Source: a virus. Taken from it: 39,263 nucleotides of DNA. Of the stretch, positions 30,456 through 38,646 are shown piece after piece. The notes under the pieces were generated by a model. It was not told where the DNA came from and searched no databases. It worked only from the letters and a program-made list of their open reading frames with translations. The stretch spans positions 1 to 39,263 of the IMG/VR virus record IMGVR_UViG_3300035703_000196. One strand, written 5' to 3'. Position 1 is the first letter of the stretch. Each line of letters opens with the position of its first letter. Position numbers and translations under genes: made by a program.

Positions 30456-30713
30456 TTATTCTGTTGGTTCTGTTAGTTGAAGTTTAAACTCGTCAGCAAC
30501 TGAGTCATAATACACAGGACCACCCGCGTACATTCCTCTAAAGTTATTATTGTAAGAAGTTTGCACCCATTGAGTATCTTCTCCGTAAAGAGATTTGCAA
30601 AGTTCAATACCCATTGATTCTTGTTCAATACCATTTTCATCAATGATTGCTTCATTTGCAATTACAATAACATTTATAACTAAATTATCTTTTATTTGAG
30701 CAAAGTGTGCCAT
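30456..30713 (-). CDS. Fibre-associated virion protein, 85 aa
   Basis: 'MAHFAQIKDNLVINVIVIANE' and 'GEDTQWVQTSYNNNFRGMYAGGPVYYD' match a small family of virion proteins common in cyanophages and marine phages ('AHFAQLD...V..VIV', 'WKQTSYNNNFR.NYAG'). Their role is not known exactly; they usually neighbour fibre genes. Located four bases after the polyglycine adhesin stop. Confidence 0.7.
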   Translation of the reverse strand: MAHFAQIKDNLVINVIVIANEAIIDENGIEQESMGIELCKSLYGEDTQWVQTSYNNNFRGMYAGGPVYYDSVADEFKLQLTEPTE

Positions 30714-30716
30714 TGT

Positions 30717-31592
30717 TTATCCAATCACTAAAATAACTACGCCAGAACCGCCACTTGCGCCAGCAGCAGCCTGAGTTCCTGCACCACCACCACCGCCACC
30801 TCTACCACCAGTGCCACCACCAGGATTAGAGTTGGTTGAACCACCAACACCACCGCCGCCAGTGCCACCAGAACTTTGAGCCGTACCATTTCCCTGACCA
30901 CCAGCACCTCCACCTGCATAAACTATTGCAGAACCAGTTATAGAGGAAGAAGTCCCATTGCCACCAACACCGCCCAAGCCTGAAACAGAATTGCCTCCAA
31001 CAGCACCTGCACCTCCACCTCCACCTGAACCAAATGTAAAGTTAGAAGGATTACTTCCACCAGCGTTACCTTGATTTGCTACAGCACTTCCTGCTGAGGA
31101 AGGACCACTAGGACTGCTTGTACCACAGCCCCCACCAGAACCTCCATTAAGTCCATTTGCAGGTGGATAAAGCGATGAACCACCACCGCCGCCTCCGACT
31201 GCTACAAGTGCATCAAGTTGAGAGGCAAAACCATTATTTCCATTTCTGCCTGCACCGTTAAAATCATTAACTCCACCTGCGCCACCTCCACCAACGGTTA
31301 CGGTTAAAGTACCAGCAGGAAGCAATGCTGCAGAACGATACAAATATCCACCAGCACCACCACCACCACCAACTACGCTTGCGCCGTTTGACGAGCCGCC
31401 TCCACCGCCTCCACCGCCTACAATTAAAATTTCGCAAGTTCCAGCGGTTCCAATAGTTACTGAACCAGAACCAGTCCAGGTGTAAATAGTTTTACCTGGT
31501 CGTGCAACGGAGTTAACTGTCGGAGAACCAGTGGTTGAAGTAACAGTTGCTTTAGAGACTCCGCCTCCACCCACAGGACTAAAAAATGGCAT
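30717..31592 (-). CDS. Polyglycine-rich tail adhesin A, 291 aa
   Basis: Residues 1-60 form a beta-type cap ('TIYTWTGSGSVTIGTAGTCEILIVG'). From residue 60 on come runs of glycine of up to eight, 'GGGGGAGGYL', 'GGGGSS', 'GGVGGNGTSS', with aromatic and polar residues between. Such proteins fold as stacked polyglycine II helices; in phage S16 gp38 the loops between the helices bind the host receptor. A second, similarly built adhesin is coded at 32456-33334. AAGGAGATATA precedes the start. Probably the host-range determinant. Confidence 0.75.
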   Translation of the reverse strand: MPFFSPVGGGGVSKATVTSTTGSPTVNSVARPGKTIYTWTGSGSVTIGTAGTCEILIVGGGGGGGGSSNGASVVGGGGGAGGYLYRSAALLPAGTLTVTVGGGGAGGVNDFNGAGRNGNNGFASQLDALVAVGGGGGGSSLYPPANGLNGGSGGGCGTSSPSGPSSAGSAVANQGNAGGSNPSNFTFGSGGGGGAGAVGGNSVSGLGGVGGNGTSSSITGSAIVYAGGGAGGQGNGTAQSSGGTGGGGVGGSTNSNPGGGTGGRGGGGGGAGTQAAAGASGGSGVVILVIG

Positions 31593-31601
31593 TATATCTC
31601 C

Positions 31602-32243
31602 TTAAGCGTATTTGATTGGACCAGCACCTAATACGGTGAAGGTTGCTGATGCAGTTTTAATAATTGTGAATGAGTAAGCATCAATAGATGATGCGTTACC
31701 AGATGCAGGGGCTGTACCACCTGACCACTTTGGAGTCACAGATGTTCCGTCAATAGTCATTGCTGTATGACGGTATGCTGTTGCTCCATTGGTAACAAGA
31801 AACGCAATGGTAATAGTATCACCAGTTGCAAGGATGCTATTAAGGGTTGTTCCAGAATCTCCTCGGACATTAAGTGTCCAGTTAGCAGAAGCATTGCTTG
31901 TGTAATACAAGGCACCTTGAGTTACTGCATCAAAGTTAATTGTTCCAGTAGCAGTAGTAGCAGATGTTGTCCATCGCTCCTCTGGAGAAATAAAAATAGG
32001 GCTTGTTAAAGTCGCAGAACTTGTAGATGCTTTAGTATCTATCTGAGTCTGAATAGCAGAAGTAACTCCATCAAGGTAGCCAATCTCAGTATCGGTTACA
32101 TTTGCAACACGAGCCTGAATAGTTGTTGTATCAACATCAAGTGTGACAGTACCAGAGGTACCACCACCTGTTAACCCTGTACCAGCAGTTACTCCTTGAA
32201 TGTCAGCAGATGCGTTGTCTGCATTTACGCGGGCTTTAGTCAT
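31602..32243 (-). CDS. Tail fibre / spike component, 213 aa
   Basis: 'GVTAGTGLTGGGTSGTVTLDVD' and 'DTEIGYLDGVTSAIQTQIDTKAS' are recurrent phage fibre motifs forming a triple-beta or coiled shaft. The C-terminal half is a beta domain ending 'FTVLGAGPIKYA'. Start ATG overlaps the previous stop by four bases. It sits between the two adhesins, so it may be the shaft to which one attaches. Confidence 0.7.
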   Translation of the reverse strand: MTKARVNADNASADIQGVTAGTGLTGGGTSGTVTLDVDTTTIQARVANVTDTEIGYLDGVTSAIQTQIDTKASTSSATLTSPIFISPEERWTTSATTATGTINFDAVTQGALYYTSNASANWTLNVRGDSGTTLNSILATGDTITIAFLVTNGATAYRHTAMTIDGTSVTPKWSGGTAPASGNASSIDAYSFTIIKTASATFTVLGAGPIKYA

Positions 32244-32449
32244 TCAGTTACCTCTGGTTCTGGTTCGATAATTACTTCTGGTTCAACTGGTGCTGACCAG
32301 ACATTATCAGTACGAGTCCAATCAATCCAAGGTTCTCCTGTAGTTTCAAGGACTTCTTGACCAGTTACTTCAATAGCAATTTCTTCTGTATCGGCAACAA
32401 TTACATTAGTTACTTTGTTTTCTGTGATAACTGCATAATTTGGCATCAT
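32240..32449 (-). CDS. Small fibre-cluster protein, 69 aa
   Basis: 'PNYAVITENKVTNVIVADTEEIA' is a widespread phage fibre-associated motif (YAVI...V.NVIVAD). The C-terminus is Pro/Glu-rich ('EPEVIIEPEPEVTE') and disordered. Two ATGs in tandem at the start; GGAG lies just upstream. Possibly a fibre chaperone or connector. Confidence 0.6.
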   Translation of the reverse strand: MMPNYAVITENKVTNVIVADTEEIAIEVTGQEVLETTGEPWIDWTRTDNVWSAPVEPEVIIEPEPEVTE

Positions 32450-32455
32450 ATCTCC

Positions 32456-33334
32456 TTAGTAATAAATCAAAACTGCGCCAGAACCGCCAGCGCCACCAGC
32501 ACCTACTGTTCCTGAACCAATGCCGCCACCGCCACCGCCAGCGCCACCACCTGAGCCACCTGCTCCACCCGTGCCACCGACTGTTGTTCCAGCAACGCCG
32601 TTACTTCCATTTGCTAAATAACCAGCTCCGCCAGCACCGCCACCACCTGCAACGCTTGGGTTATTTGCTCCACCTGTGCCGCCTGTGTAACCAGTAAGCG
32701 TGGACGCGCCACCTGTACCGCCTGTTAATGTTCCAGTTGCACCTGTGCCACCACCGCCACCGCCAACAAATTCACCAGCCCCACCTGCGCCGCCTGACCC
32801 AGCAAAAGAACCACCGCCACCGCCACCGCCTGAAGTACCAAAAGCAGTATTGGCAGCACCAGCACTTGACGCACCCGCAGCACCATATGAATAAAAAAAT
32901 TGCCCTGCCCCGTTACCAAATGAACCACCTGAACCAGCACGACCACCGCCTGCTGCGCCAAATACTTGATTTACTCCTGAATTTCCTGGCCCACCACCGC
33001 CAGCGTATAAACCACCGCATTTTGACAAACCACCCACACCTTGACTTGCGCCACCTGCACCAATTGTGACTTGTGTTGGTGCTGGTATCCAGCCTTGAAT
33101 AATTCCACCAGCGCCACCACCGCCACCGCCATAAGGGTCACCACCGCTACTTTGTCCATTTCCGCCACCACCGCCACCGCCAATGACTACGGCGTAAACT
33201 TGCGTGACTGGATATGTCAAACCAGAAGCAGATGATGTATAAGTGTTTCGTAAAGTTAAACCAGCAGGAACTGCAACTGGCAAAGCAGTTGGAGTTGTTG
33301 CGCCACTAGCGGCAGGAAATACTGAAATACCCAT
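32456..33334 (-). CDS. Polyglycine-rich tail adhesin B, 292 aa
   Basis: Same architecture and length as adhesin A: a beta cap of about 60 residues ('GLTLRNTYTSSASGLTYPVTQVYAVVIG') followed by glycine-run modules ('GGGGGGGNGQ', 'GGAGGAGEFVGGGGGGTG', 'GGIGSGTVGAGG'). The two differ in the residues between glycine runs, as expected for paralogues recognising different receptors. The DNA on the opposite strand gives long false frames because of CCN and CCA repeats. Confidence 0.75.
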   Translation of the reverse strand: MGISVFPAASGATTPTALPVAVPAGLTLRNTYTSSASGLTYPVTQVYAVVIGGGGGGGNGQSSGGDPYGGGGGGAGGIIQGWIPAPTQVTIGAGGASQGVGGLSKCGGLYAGGGGPGNSGVNQVFGAAGGGRAGSGGSFGNGAGQFFYSYGAAGASSAGAANTAFGTSGGGGGGGSFAGSGGAGGAGEFVGGGGGGTGATGTLTGGTGGASTLTGYTGGTGGANNPSVAGGGGAGGAGYLANGSNGVAGTTVGGTGGAGGSGGGAGGGGGGIGSGTVGAGGAGGSGAVLIYY

Positions 33335-33636
33335 TACGCTATCTCCACTCCGCTAATGTGAAAGTCAACTGATGTTGACGATGCACTACCAGCAATAACC
33401 TGTGTTGCATCTAGCACTTGCTTTAAGTCAAAAAACGCTGATGTGTTAGCAGCAACAGACACGCTGCCTAGTAGGTCAATAGCGTTAAGAGTCATTGATG
33501 CAGTTACTGCAGATGTTGTTGGATTACATATAACGATATTAGTTACCACTGCAGTTGTTGCAGAAGGTACTGTGTATAGGGTTGTGCTTGATGTCGCTGC
33601 TGCTGTTCGAGCAAGGACTTTAGATACTACAGCCAT
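33334..33636 (-). CDS. Beta-rich virion protein, 100 aa
   Basis: Ser/Thr/Ala/Val-rich with alternating beta pattern: 'TTLYTVPSATTAVVTNIVICNPTTSAVTASMTL'. It resembles the short jelly-roll-like virion proteins coded near fibres or capsids of many phages. The start has an upstream gap of 19 bases from the long fibre gene; the stop overlaps the next start (TAATG). Confidence 0.65.
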   Translation of the reverse strand: MAVVSKVLARTAAATSSTTLYTVPSATTAVVTNIVICNPTTSAVTASMTLNAIDLLGSVSVAANTSAFFDLKQVLDATQVIAGSASSTSVDFHISGVEIA

Positions 33637-33655
33637 TAGTTACTGTGCCTTTCGT

Positions 33656-35665
33656 TTAGAGGTAGACACCCATAAGGGTGCTTATTTCGATAGATGTTAA
33701 ATCTGGTTCTGGTACTGCTGCCCACTCAAGTCCAAGTGCTGCGCTTGAGTTAGCCTTAAGAAAATATCCATTAGTCCCTGCTGTTAGTTTACCTGGGGTA
33801 TCTGCACTACTTGCAACAATCAAATCACCCTTAGCATCTAGGATGCTGTTAGGAATTGCAGTTGCAACCTCGAATGAGGTAAAGGTAATAATCTCTAGCA
33901 CATCGCCTGATACAAGTGCTGGGCTTAGGGCTGAGATAGATGTGCCGTTGCTTGCCGTGTAATCTTCTCCACGCACTAGGAGTACACCATTAAGGTAGAC
34001 CTGCTCCTTGCCTGGTAAGTATGATAGCGTTACGCCATTGTCATCTGGACCAGACTCTGAGGTTTCTCCGCCAGATGCTGTGTAGCGATAGCGGAAGATA
34101 GCAGCAGTTGAGGAGATTGAACCCCACTCTGTGCCAGTCCAAGCAAACATTGCATTGCTTACTGAGTTCCAGTAGATAGCACCAACGATAAGCGGGTCAC
34201 CATCATTGTCTACCGTAGGAGGAGTTGACTTAGCACCTAGGTATCTGTCATCAAAGTTATCGTAAGTTGTTGTAGCACTTGTCGCTGAAGTCAGAGCAGA
34301 TGATGCTGAAGTAGCAGCACTTGCTGCGTCAGTTGCTGCAGAACTTGCACTTGTGCTTGCAGACGCTGCAGATGTAGCAGCAGCAGATGCTGAGTTAGAT
34401 GCAGTTGTAGCATAACCTGAGATAGTGGCAACAGATGCCGCTGCTGTAATTGCATCAGCGGATGCTGAGTTGGCAGATGTTAATGCACTTGCTGCGCTAG
34501 TAGAAGCAGATGCTGCGCTAGTCGCTGCTGCTGCAGCGTCTCCCACAATACTTGCTGCACTTGCTGCAGCGCTAGATGCAGATGTTGATGCGCTTGCAGC
34601 ACTTGTTGCTGCTGCGCTTGCTGAGTTAGAAGCAGTAGTTGCATATCCTGCAATAGTTGCCACAGAAGCAGCAGCAGTTGTTGCACTGGCTGCTGCGCTT
34701 GTAGCACTGGTAGCAGCACTTGTTGCAGATGTTGCTGCGGCTGTAGCACTGTTGGATGCGCTAGTTGCGCTAGTTGCCGCTGCTGTTGCAGAGGTAGCCG
34801 CTGACGTAGCACTGGTTGCTGCTGCTGTAGCAGAAGTTGCTGAGGCTGTTGCAGAAGAAGCAGAAGCGATAGCAGATGTCTCTGCACTTCCAGCAGATGT
34901 AGCGGCACTTGCAGCCGAAGTGGCAGCACTTGCTGCTGAGGTGGCTGCTGCTGTCGCAGAACCTAGAATACTATCTACGTAATCCTTAGGAGTAGCAGAT
35001 GAGGCAGACATGCCTGCTGAAGATAGACCAGTAATAACTGGTGAGCCTGAGATAGTTGGGCTAGTTAAAGTCTTGTTTGTCAGAGTCTGTACTGCGGTAG
35101 CAATAACTACTGTGCCTGTTGTGTTAGGCATTGTGATTGTGTTGTCCTGTGTAGGGTCAACTACAGTCAGCGTAGTTTCATAGGCATCAGCAGTAGCACC
35201 TTCAAAGACAATACTTGCATCTACTCCAGCACCCGAGATACTAGGGTTGGTGATTGTAGGGCTTGTAAGAGTTTTGTTAGTTAGGGTCTGGGTGTCTGTA
35301 GTACCCACCACAGCCCCTGTAGCCCCGTGTACGCCCGTTGTAGACTCGATGTGGGTATTTGCTTCGCGGTAGTCACGACCAATAGCCATGTGGCGAACAA
35401 CAGCACCAGCAGAGTGAGCCTGGGCTGAGGAACCATCAATGGCACGGGTGATTGTAAAGGTGTTGGTCGATACCGCCGTGGCATCTACAATTTCTTCAAG
35501 AGCTGTATCTGGGTCAAGAACAATCGTAAAGGTTGTGCCTCCAGGAATAGTCACGCCACCAAGGAGAGCGGTTCCTGATACAACAACCATTGACGTAGCA
35601 CCAGAGGTGACTGCGCCAGTTAAGGTAGTTTGCTGAGAGCGAGAGGAGTAGTTGCGTGTTGTCAT
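33656..35665 (-). CDS. Long tail fibre with Ala/Ser repeat shaft, 669 aa
   Basis: The N-terminal domain (about 1-120, 'SRSQQTTLTGAVTSGATSMVVVSG', 'EEIVDATAV', 'TITRAIDGSSAQAHSAGAVV') is a virion attachment module. Next are two copies of 'QTLTNKTLTSPTI'. From about 225 to 470 is a shaft of seven-residue AATSATS-type repeats, probably a trimeric coiled rod. Residues about 470-669 form a beta C-terminal domain with 'YLPGKEQVYLNGVLLVRGEDYTAS', 'SVLEIITF'-like sequence and a terminal 'SAALGLEWAAV' motif. It is the main fibre. The repeat also creates an artefactual long frame on the plus strand. Confidence 0.8.
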   Translation of the reverse strand: MTTRNYSSRSQQTTLTGAVTSGATSMVVVSGTALLGGVTIPGGTTFTIVLDPDTALEEIVDATAVSTNTFTITRAIDGSSAQAHSAGAVVRHMAIGRDYREANTHIESTTGVHGATGAVVGTTDTQTLTNKTLTSPTITNPSISGAGVDASIVFEGATADAYETTLTVVDPTQDNTITMPNTTGTVVIATAVQTLTNKTLTSPTISGSPVITGLSSAGMSASSATPKDYVDSILGSATAAATSAASAATSAASAATSAGSAETSAIASASSATASATSATAAATSATSAATSATAAATSATSASNSATAAATSATSAATSATSAAASATTAAASVATIAGYATTASNSASAAATSAASASTSASSAAASAASIVGDAAAAATSAASASTSAASALTSANSASADAITAAASVATISGYATTASNSASAAATSAASASTSASSAATDAASAATSASSALTSATSATTTYDNFDDRYLGAKSTPPTVDNDGDPLIVGAIYWNSVSNAMFAWTGTEWGSISSTAAIFRYRYTASGGETSESGPDDNGVTLSYLPGKEQVYLNGVLLVRGEDYTASNGTSISALSPALVSGDVLEIITFTSFEVATAIPNSILDAKGDLIVASSADTPGKLTAGTNGYFLKANSSAALGLEWAAVPEPDLTSIEISTLMGVYL

Positions 35666-35673
35666 TTATATTC

Positions 35674-36591
35674 CTATCGAGTATAATGAATTCGTGGCGG
35701 GTATTGGTTTTGCTGTGTTGCAACTTCCTCATTAAGACGCTGTGAGTAAAGAGCAAAGAGTTGCTTTGTTGCTGATGCGCTTGCACCGTATGGGCGCTTG
35801 CCATCTGTTTCGTCCGCCTGTGGGCTGATTTGGCCCGCACGTGCTGGGTCAAGGTAAGCCAATAATCTGTATGCTGCACCTAGGATTACGATGTCTCGTG
35901 CTGACTCAGGATATCCTGTAGTAGTTGTGAAGACATCAGAGTTGTTTTCCATTGCTGTAGGTGGTGTGGCATACATCGCTTTAATTGTACGTCCTGGAGT
36001 AATCCAGTCATAGATAGTTACAGTCTGTGAACCTGAACCCCAAGTAGAAGTATCTGCAAATGGGTCAAAATACCAACGACGAATACGAATCCATTCCTTA
36101 GAAGGACCAGTATCCTGCCATGACATAGTGAGGATATTCTCGATGTTAAGATTTTCAAACTCATATGTATTTACTGCTGCGTTGAAAGGGAAGGTAGTCT
36201 GCTTGACAGACAATAGGCTCGCACCCATTGCTCGGATAGTGTCGTTGATTGCCTTCTTAATTACATAGCGTGGGAAGATAGGTGAGATAGTAACCTTAGC
36301 ATCTGCAGCATGTGTTGCTGCTGTAGTACCAAGATATCCACGGCCGTAAGGAGAGACTGTCGCTGTGTTTGCAACACGGTCGAATGAGTCAATCCACATA
36401 AGCTCTTCGTCAACCTCAAGTACACCCTTGCCCACGTTACTTGTATCACCAAGAGATAAGATAGTAGGTGCGGTACTTGGTGAAGTCAGTGTACTGACAG
36501 CAGTTCTGAGATAGGTAGAACGGTCTTGCTGGTAGGTATAACCCGAAAGGTTAATGAGAACTTCATCAATCATCTGTCCTAGAGTTGTCAT
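35674..36591 (-). CDS. Head-tail adaptor / tail tubular protein A-like, 305 aa
   Basis: Starts 'TTLGQMIDEVLINLSGYTYQQDRS', with a helical bundle segment 'VIKKAINDTIRAMGA' and a C-terminal helical part 'ARDIVILGAAYRLLAYLDPARAG'. A beta middle ('GKGVLEVDEELMWIDSFDRV') is typical of adaptor proteins that bind the portal and carry the tail. In short-tailed phages this ring sits between portal and nozzle. No exact family named. Located just before the fibre genes. Confidence 0.65.
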   Translation of the reverse strand: MTTLGQMIDEVLINLSGYTYQQDRSTYLRTAVSTLTSPSTAPTILSLGDTSNVGKGVLEVDEELMWIDSFDRVANTATVSPYGRGYLGTTAATHAADAKVTISPIFPRYVIKKAINDTIRAMGASLLSVKQTTFPFNAAVNTYEFENLNIENILTMSWQDTGPSKEWIRIRRWYFDPFADTSTWGSGSQTVTIYDWITPGRTIKAMYATPPTAMENNSDVFTTTTGYPESARDIVILGAAYRLLAYLDPARAGQISPQADETDGKRPYGASASATKQLFALYSQRLNEEVATQQNQYPPRIHYTR

Positions 36592-36863
36592 AGGTCTATG
36601 CTCCTTAATGCAACAACGGCTGATAATCCAGTAGTTCCTGCTAGCTCATTACAGATAGCGTTCATCATCTTGTAATTGTTAGGCTGGCGATTTGCATCAG
36701 CCTTAATGTTTAGTGCTGCTATGATACCTAAGCCACTAGTGTCAGCATAGTTGTTAGCTGCACCCTGCTCAGATTGATATGCATCTGGTGTGGGATATAT
36801 TCCACCATTTGCAAGACGATTCAACTCGTCAGCAAATGTGCTACCTGCTACTCCTGTTGCCAT
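36588..36863 (-). CDS. Small virion-operon protein, 91 aa
   Basis: 'FADELNRLANGGIYPTPDAYQSEQGAANNYA' and 'ICNELAGTTGLSAVVALRSI' form a small protein type I associate with freshwater and marine phages of unknown function. Coupled to both neighbours by ATGA/TAATG overlaps. Confidence 0.6.
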   Translation of the reverse strand: MATGVAGSTFADELNRLANGGIYPTPDAYQSEQGAANNYADTSGLGIIAALNIKADANRQPNNYKMMNAICNELAGTTGLSAVVALRSIDL

Positions 36864-37099
36864 TATCTAAACCTCGCAGCCTTCTTTGCTATGGACTTTG
36901 GTTGTTTTACAAACTGCTTACCCTTTGCATTACCTGCAGCTTTTGCTTTATTAGTTGCTTCTTTCTCAGAAGCGCTCAGCGCAGACCATGCCTTCTTGGG
37001 CAAATATCTTTTCTTGCCTTTAGATGGCTTACCATCAGAAGTTGTCCACTCTTCTTTGGTCCATTTCTTTAAGGACTTTTGTGACTTAGCAAGTGCCAT
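36863..37099 (-). CDS. Lys-rich protein, DUF5872-like, 78 aa
   Basis: 'KWTKEEWTTSDGKPSKGKKRYLPKKAWSALS' and 'EKEATNKAKAAGNAKGKQFVKQP' match a common phage family ('W.T.DGKPS...RYLP..A...L...E..ATN..K..G...GKQFV'). Strongly basic. One of several basic proteins in a row (36863-37848) that may bind packaged DNA. Confidence 0.7.
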   Translation of the reverse strand: MALAKSQKSLKKWTKEEWTTSDGKPSKGKKRYLPKKAWSALSASEKEATNKAKAAGNAKGKQFVKQPKSIAKKAARFR

Positions 37100-37284
37100 T
37101 ACTTGTAACCGCCTCCTGCTTTCTTGTACTGAGTTGCAAGCAACTGAGCCTTACGAGCAGACCATTCGCCAGGGTCTCCACCCTTTGAACCAGCCTTAAT
37201 CTTCTTAAACAAAGAAGCACGCATTGCTGGCTTAGTATAGTTGCCAGCGGCATTTACTTTAGACTTAGCCTTCTTCTTTACCAT
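37099..37284 (-). CDS. Small basic virion-operon protein, 61 aa
   Basis: 'NAAGNYTKPAMRASLFKKIKAGSKGGDPGEWSARKAQLL' is a pattern seen in many phage genomes with N4-gp56-type capsids. Net charge strongly positive. Function unknown; possibly a DNA-condensing virion component. Overlaps the next gene. Confidence 0.7.
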   Translation of the reverse strand: MVKKKAKSKVNAAGNYTKPAMRASLFKKIKAGSKGGDPGEWSARKAQLLATQYKKAGGGYK

Positions 37285-37535
37285 TTGACTTTGTCCGCCC
37301 AGTATGCAGCAGACATCTTACCCTTTGCAATGTTCTTAGCATGACGTGCTTTGAATGAAGCCTGACGCTTCGTAGGTTGTCTGTCGCCAGTCACACCCTG
37401 TTGACCAAAGCGAATAGTTTTGACCTTACTACCTTCTTTAGCCACAACTACGTGGCTCTTCTTGGGGTGGTTCGGTGTACGCTTAGGCTTGTTAAAGCCC
37501 GATACTCCTGCTCGCTTTAGTCTTGGGTCTGACAT
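37278..37535 (-). CDS. Small basic virion-operon protein, 85 aa
   Basis: 'AGVSGFNKPKRTPNHPKKSHVVVAKEG' and 'KTIRFGQQGV' followed by 'FKARHAKNIAKGKMSAAYWADKVKW' match a well-conserved phage protein of unknown role, typically found next to the preceding two. Its stop overlaps the start of the 61-residue gene by seven bases. Confidence 0.75.
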   Translation of the reverse strand: MSDPRLKRAGVSGFNKPKRTPNHPKKSHVVVAKEGSKVKTIRFGQQGVTGDRQPTKRQASFKARHAKNIAKGKMSAAYWADKVKW

Positions 37536-37536
37536 T

Positions 37537-37695
37537 TTAGTCCTTCTTTGTTTTCTTCTTGGCTAACTTTGCTGCGTTCTGTCTGCGTGCGCTATCTGCT
37601 GTTGATGCACGAACTGGTGTTGGGTATACCATTGTGCCATATTCCTTTTGGAAAATCTTAAGCATAGCCGCATCCTGCGGTGTCATCTTAGGCAT
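37537..37695 (-). CDS. Small basic protein, 52 aa
   Basis: Reads MPKMTPQDAAMLKIFQKEYG..., ending in a Lys run ('KLAKKKTKKD'). Start ATG complement 37693-37695; it fits exactly between neighbours with no gap, one base separating it from the next start. Confidence 0.65.
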   Translation of the reverse strand: MPKMTPQDAAMLKIFQKEYGTMVYPTPVRASTADSARRQNAAKLAKKKTKKD

Positions 37696-37698
37696 TTG

Positions 37699-37848
37699 TT
37701 ACTTCTTGCCCATCTTCTTCATAACCATCTTCTTTGCTGTCTTCTTAACGGCCTTCTTCATTGGCTTGCCAGTCTTCTTAGCTTCAGCCTTAGCCATTGC
37801 CATTCCCTTTGCTGTGTATGCAAATTCCTTCATTCCTACTTTTGGCAT
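37699..37848 (-). CDS. Protamine-like Lys/Met-rich protein, 49 aa
   Basis: Reads MPKVGMKEFAYTAKGMAMAK..., continuing with 'KKAVKKTAKKMVMKKMGKK'. More than a third Lys and seven Met; it must be DNA- or RNA-binding or disordered. The conserved start 'MPKVG.KEFAYT.KG' is common among phages of this kind. A role in condensing DNA in the head is plausible. Its start overlaps the upstream stop by one base. Confidence 0.7.
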   Translation of the reverse strand: MPKVGMKEFAYTAKGMAMAKAEAKKTGKPMKKAVKKTAKKMVMKKMGKK

Positions 37849-38294
37849 TATACTTGTCCTATCTCTTTCATTACCGCTACGGTTGATTTATTGACATGCT
37901 TTGCATCAGGCATAGTGTTCGAGTTGTATGGCTTACCTAACGCTTCGGAAGCAGTTTCTGCTTCACGAATCTTTTCCATAGTCGTGCCTCCAGGCTGTAT
38001 GCCTTGAGAGCGTGCATCCTTGTAGGCTGTGAGTTCTTTCTCAAAGCGCTTACGTGGTGCATTTCTCTGACTGTTTGCATCACCAGTGTTCATCTGAAGT
38101 CCTCTGGCTTTACAGCCAAAGCAATCAGGACCGCACTTGGTGTGGTCTATAAAGATATCGTTCTCATCAGGGAATGGTTCAGGTGATGTTGCTTCACATC
38201 CGACGCACCCATAGAGTGCGGCGTATGGAATCATATCTCCATCAACTAACTTGTATGCCCATTCAAGAACTTTGCTTGCGTGTTCGTGTCCCAT
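37848..38294 (-). CDS. Zinc-binding virion-operon protein, 148 aa
   Basis: Metal motifs: 'YGCVGCEA' and 'HTKCGPDCFGCKARGLQMNTGDA'. The C-terminal part 'LTAYKDARSQGIQPGGTTMEKIREAETASEALG' followed by 'MPDAKHVNK' is conserved in cyanophage and freshwater phage relatives. Function not known; probably a small structural or regulatory zinc protein. Confidence 0.65.
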   Translation of the reverse strand: MGHEHASKVLEWAYKLVDGDMIPYAALYGCVGCEATSPEPFPDENDIFIDHTKCGPDCFGCKARGLQMNTGDANSQRNAPRKRFEKELTAYKDARSQGIQPGGTTMEKIREAETASEALGKPYNSNTMPDAKHVNKSTVAVMKEIGQV

Positions 38295-38301
38295 ATGTCC
38301 C

Positions 38302-38571
38302 TTATACTGCTGTAAAGTTTGCTTCCGTTACACCAACGCCACCAGCAATAAGTGCTGCCTTTGTTGTATCATCTACAGTATACTTACTACCACCAAGATA
38401 AACTTCCTGGTATGTATCTAAGTCACCATCGTATGGGTAACGAACCTGACGGTAAGTCCCATTAACTCTGATAATACTGATGCCACGTGTTAACTTGTAG
38501 AATGTAAAGAGTCGCTGAACTCCTTCAAATCCTTCGTCGACAGTTGGTGTCTCAAAGATGTAATCTGTCAT
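38302..38571 (-). CDS. Small virion protein downstream of capsid, 89 aa
   Basis: Unrecognised; beta-rich ('GISIIRVNGTYRQVRYPYDG', 'YQEVYLGGSKYTVDDTTKAAL'). Strong ribosome site AAAGGAGGAGT. First gene after the capsid and the hairpin, so it could be a minor head protein or decoration. Good coding pattern. Confidence 0.65.
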   Translation of the reverse strand: MTDYIFETPTVDEGFEGVQRLFTFYKLTRGISIIRVNGTYRQVRYPYDGDLDTYQEVYLGGSKYTVDDTTKAALIAGGVGVTEANFTAV

Positions 38572-38598
38572 GACTCCTCCTTTAGTGGACTCACCCTA

Positions 38599-38631
38599 GA
38601 GGGGTAGACTTTTCAAATATGCCTACCCCTC
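38599..38631 (-). terminator. Hairpin between capsid and minor head gene
   Basis: GAGGGGTAG (38599-38607) pairs with CTACCCCTC (38623-38631), 9 bp perfect with a 15-base loop, and outer ACTC/GAGT bases extend it. Downstream on the transcribed strand no T run follows, so it is probably a partial terminator or a 3' stabiliser that lets capsid mRNA accumulate above downstream genes. Confidence 0.55.
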
Positions 38632-38646
38632 AGAGTCAATTAACTA

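Noticed and set aside
32440-33069. His/Gln/Pro-rich frames opposite polyglycine adhesin B
   Set aside because: Antisense shadows of GGN codons; compositions are absurd for proteins.
34425-34982. 185-codon Ala/Val-rich open frame on the plus strand
   Set aside because: It is exactly antisense to the AATSATS repeats of the long fibre; the codon periodicity of the repeat removes stops on the other strand. No ribosome site or promoter.
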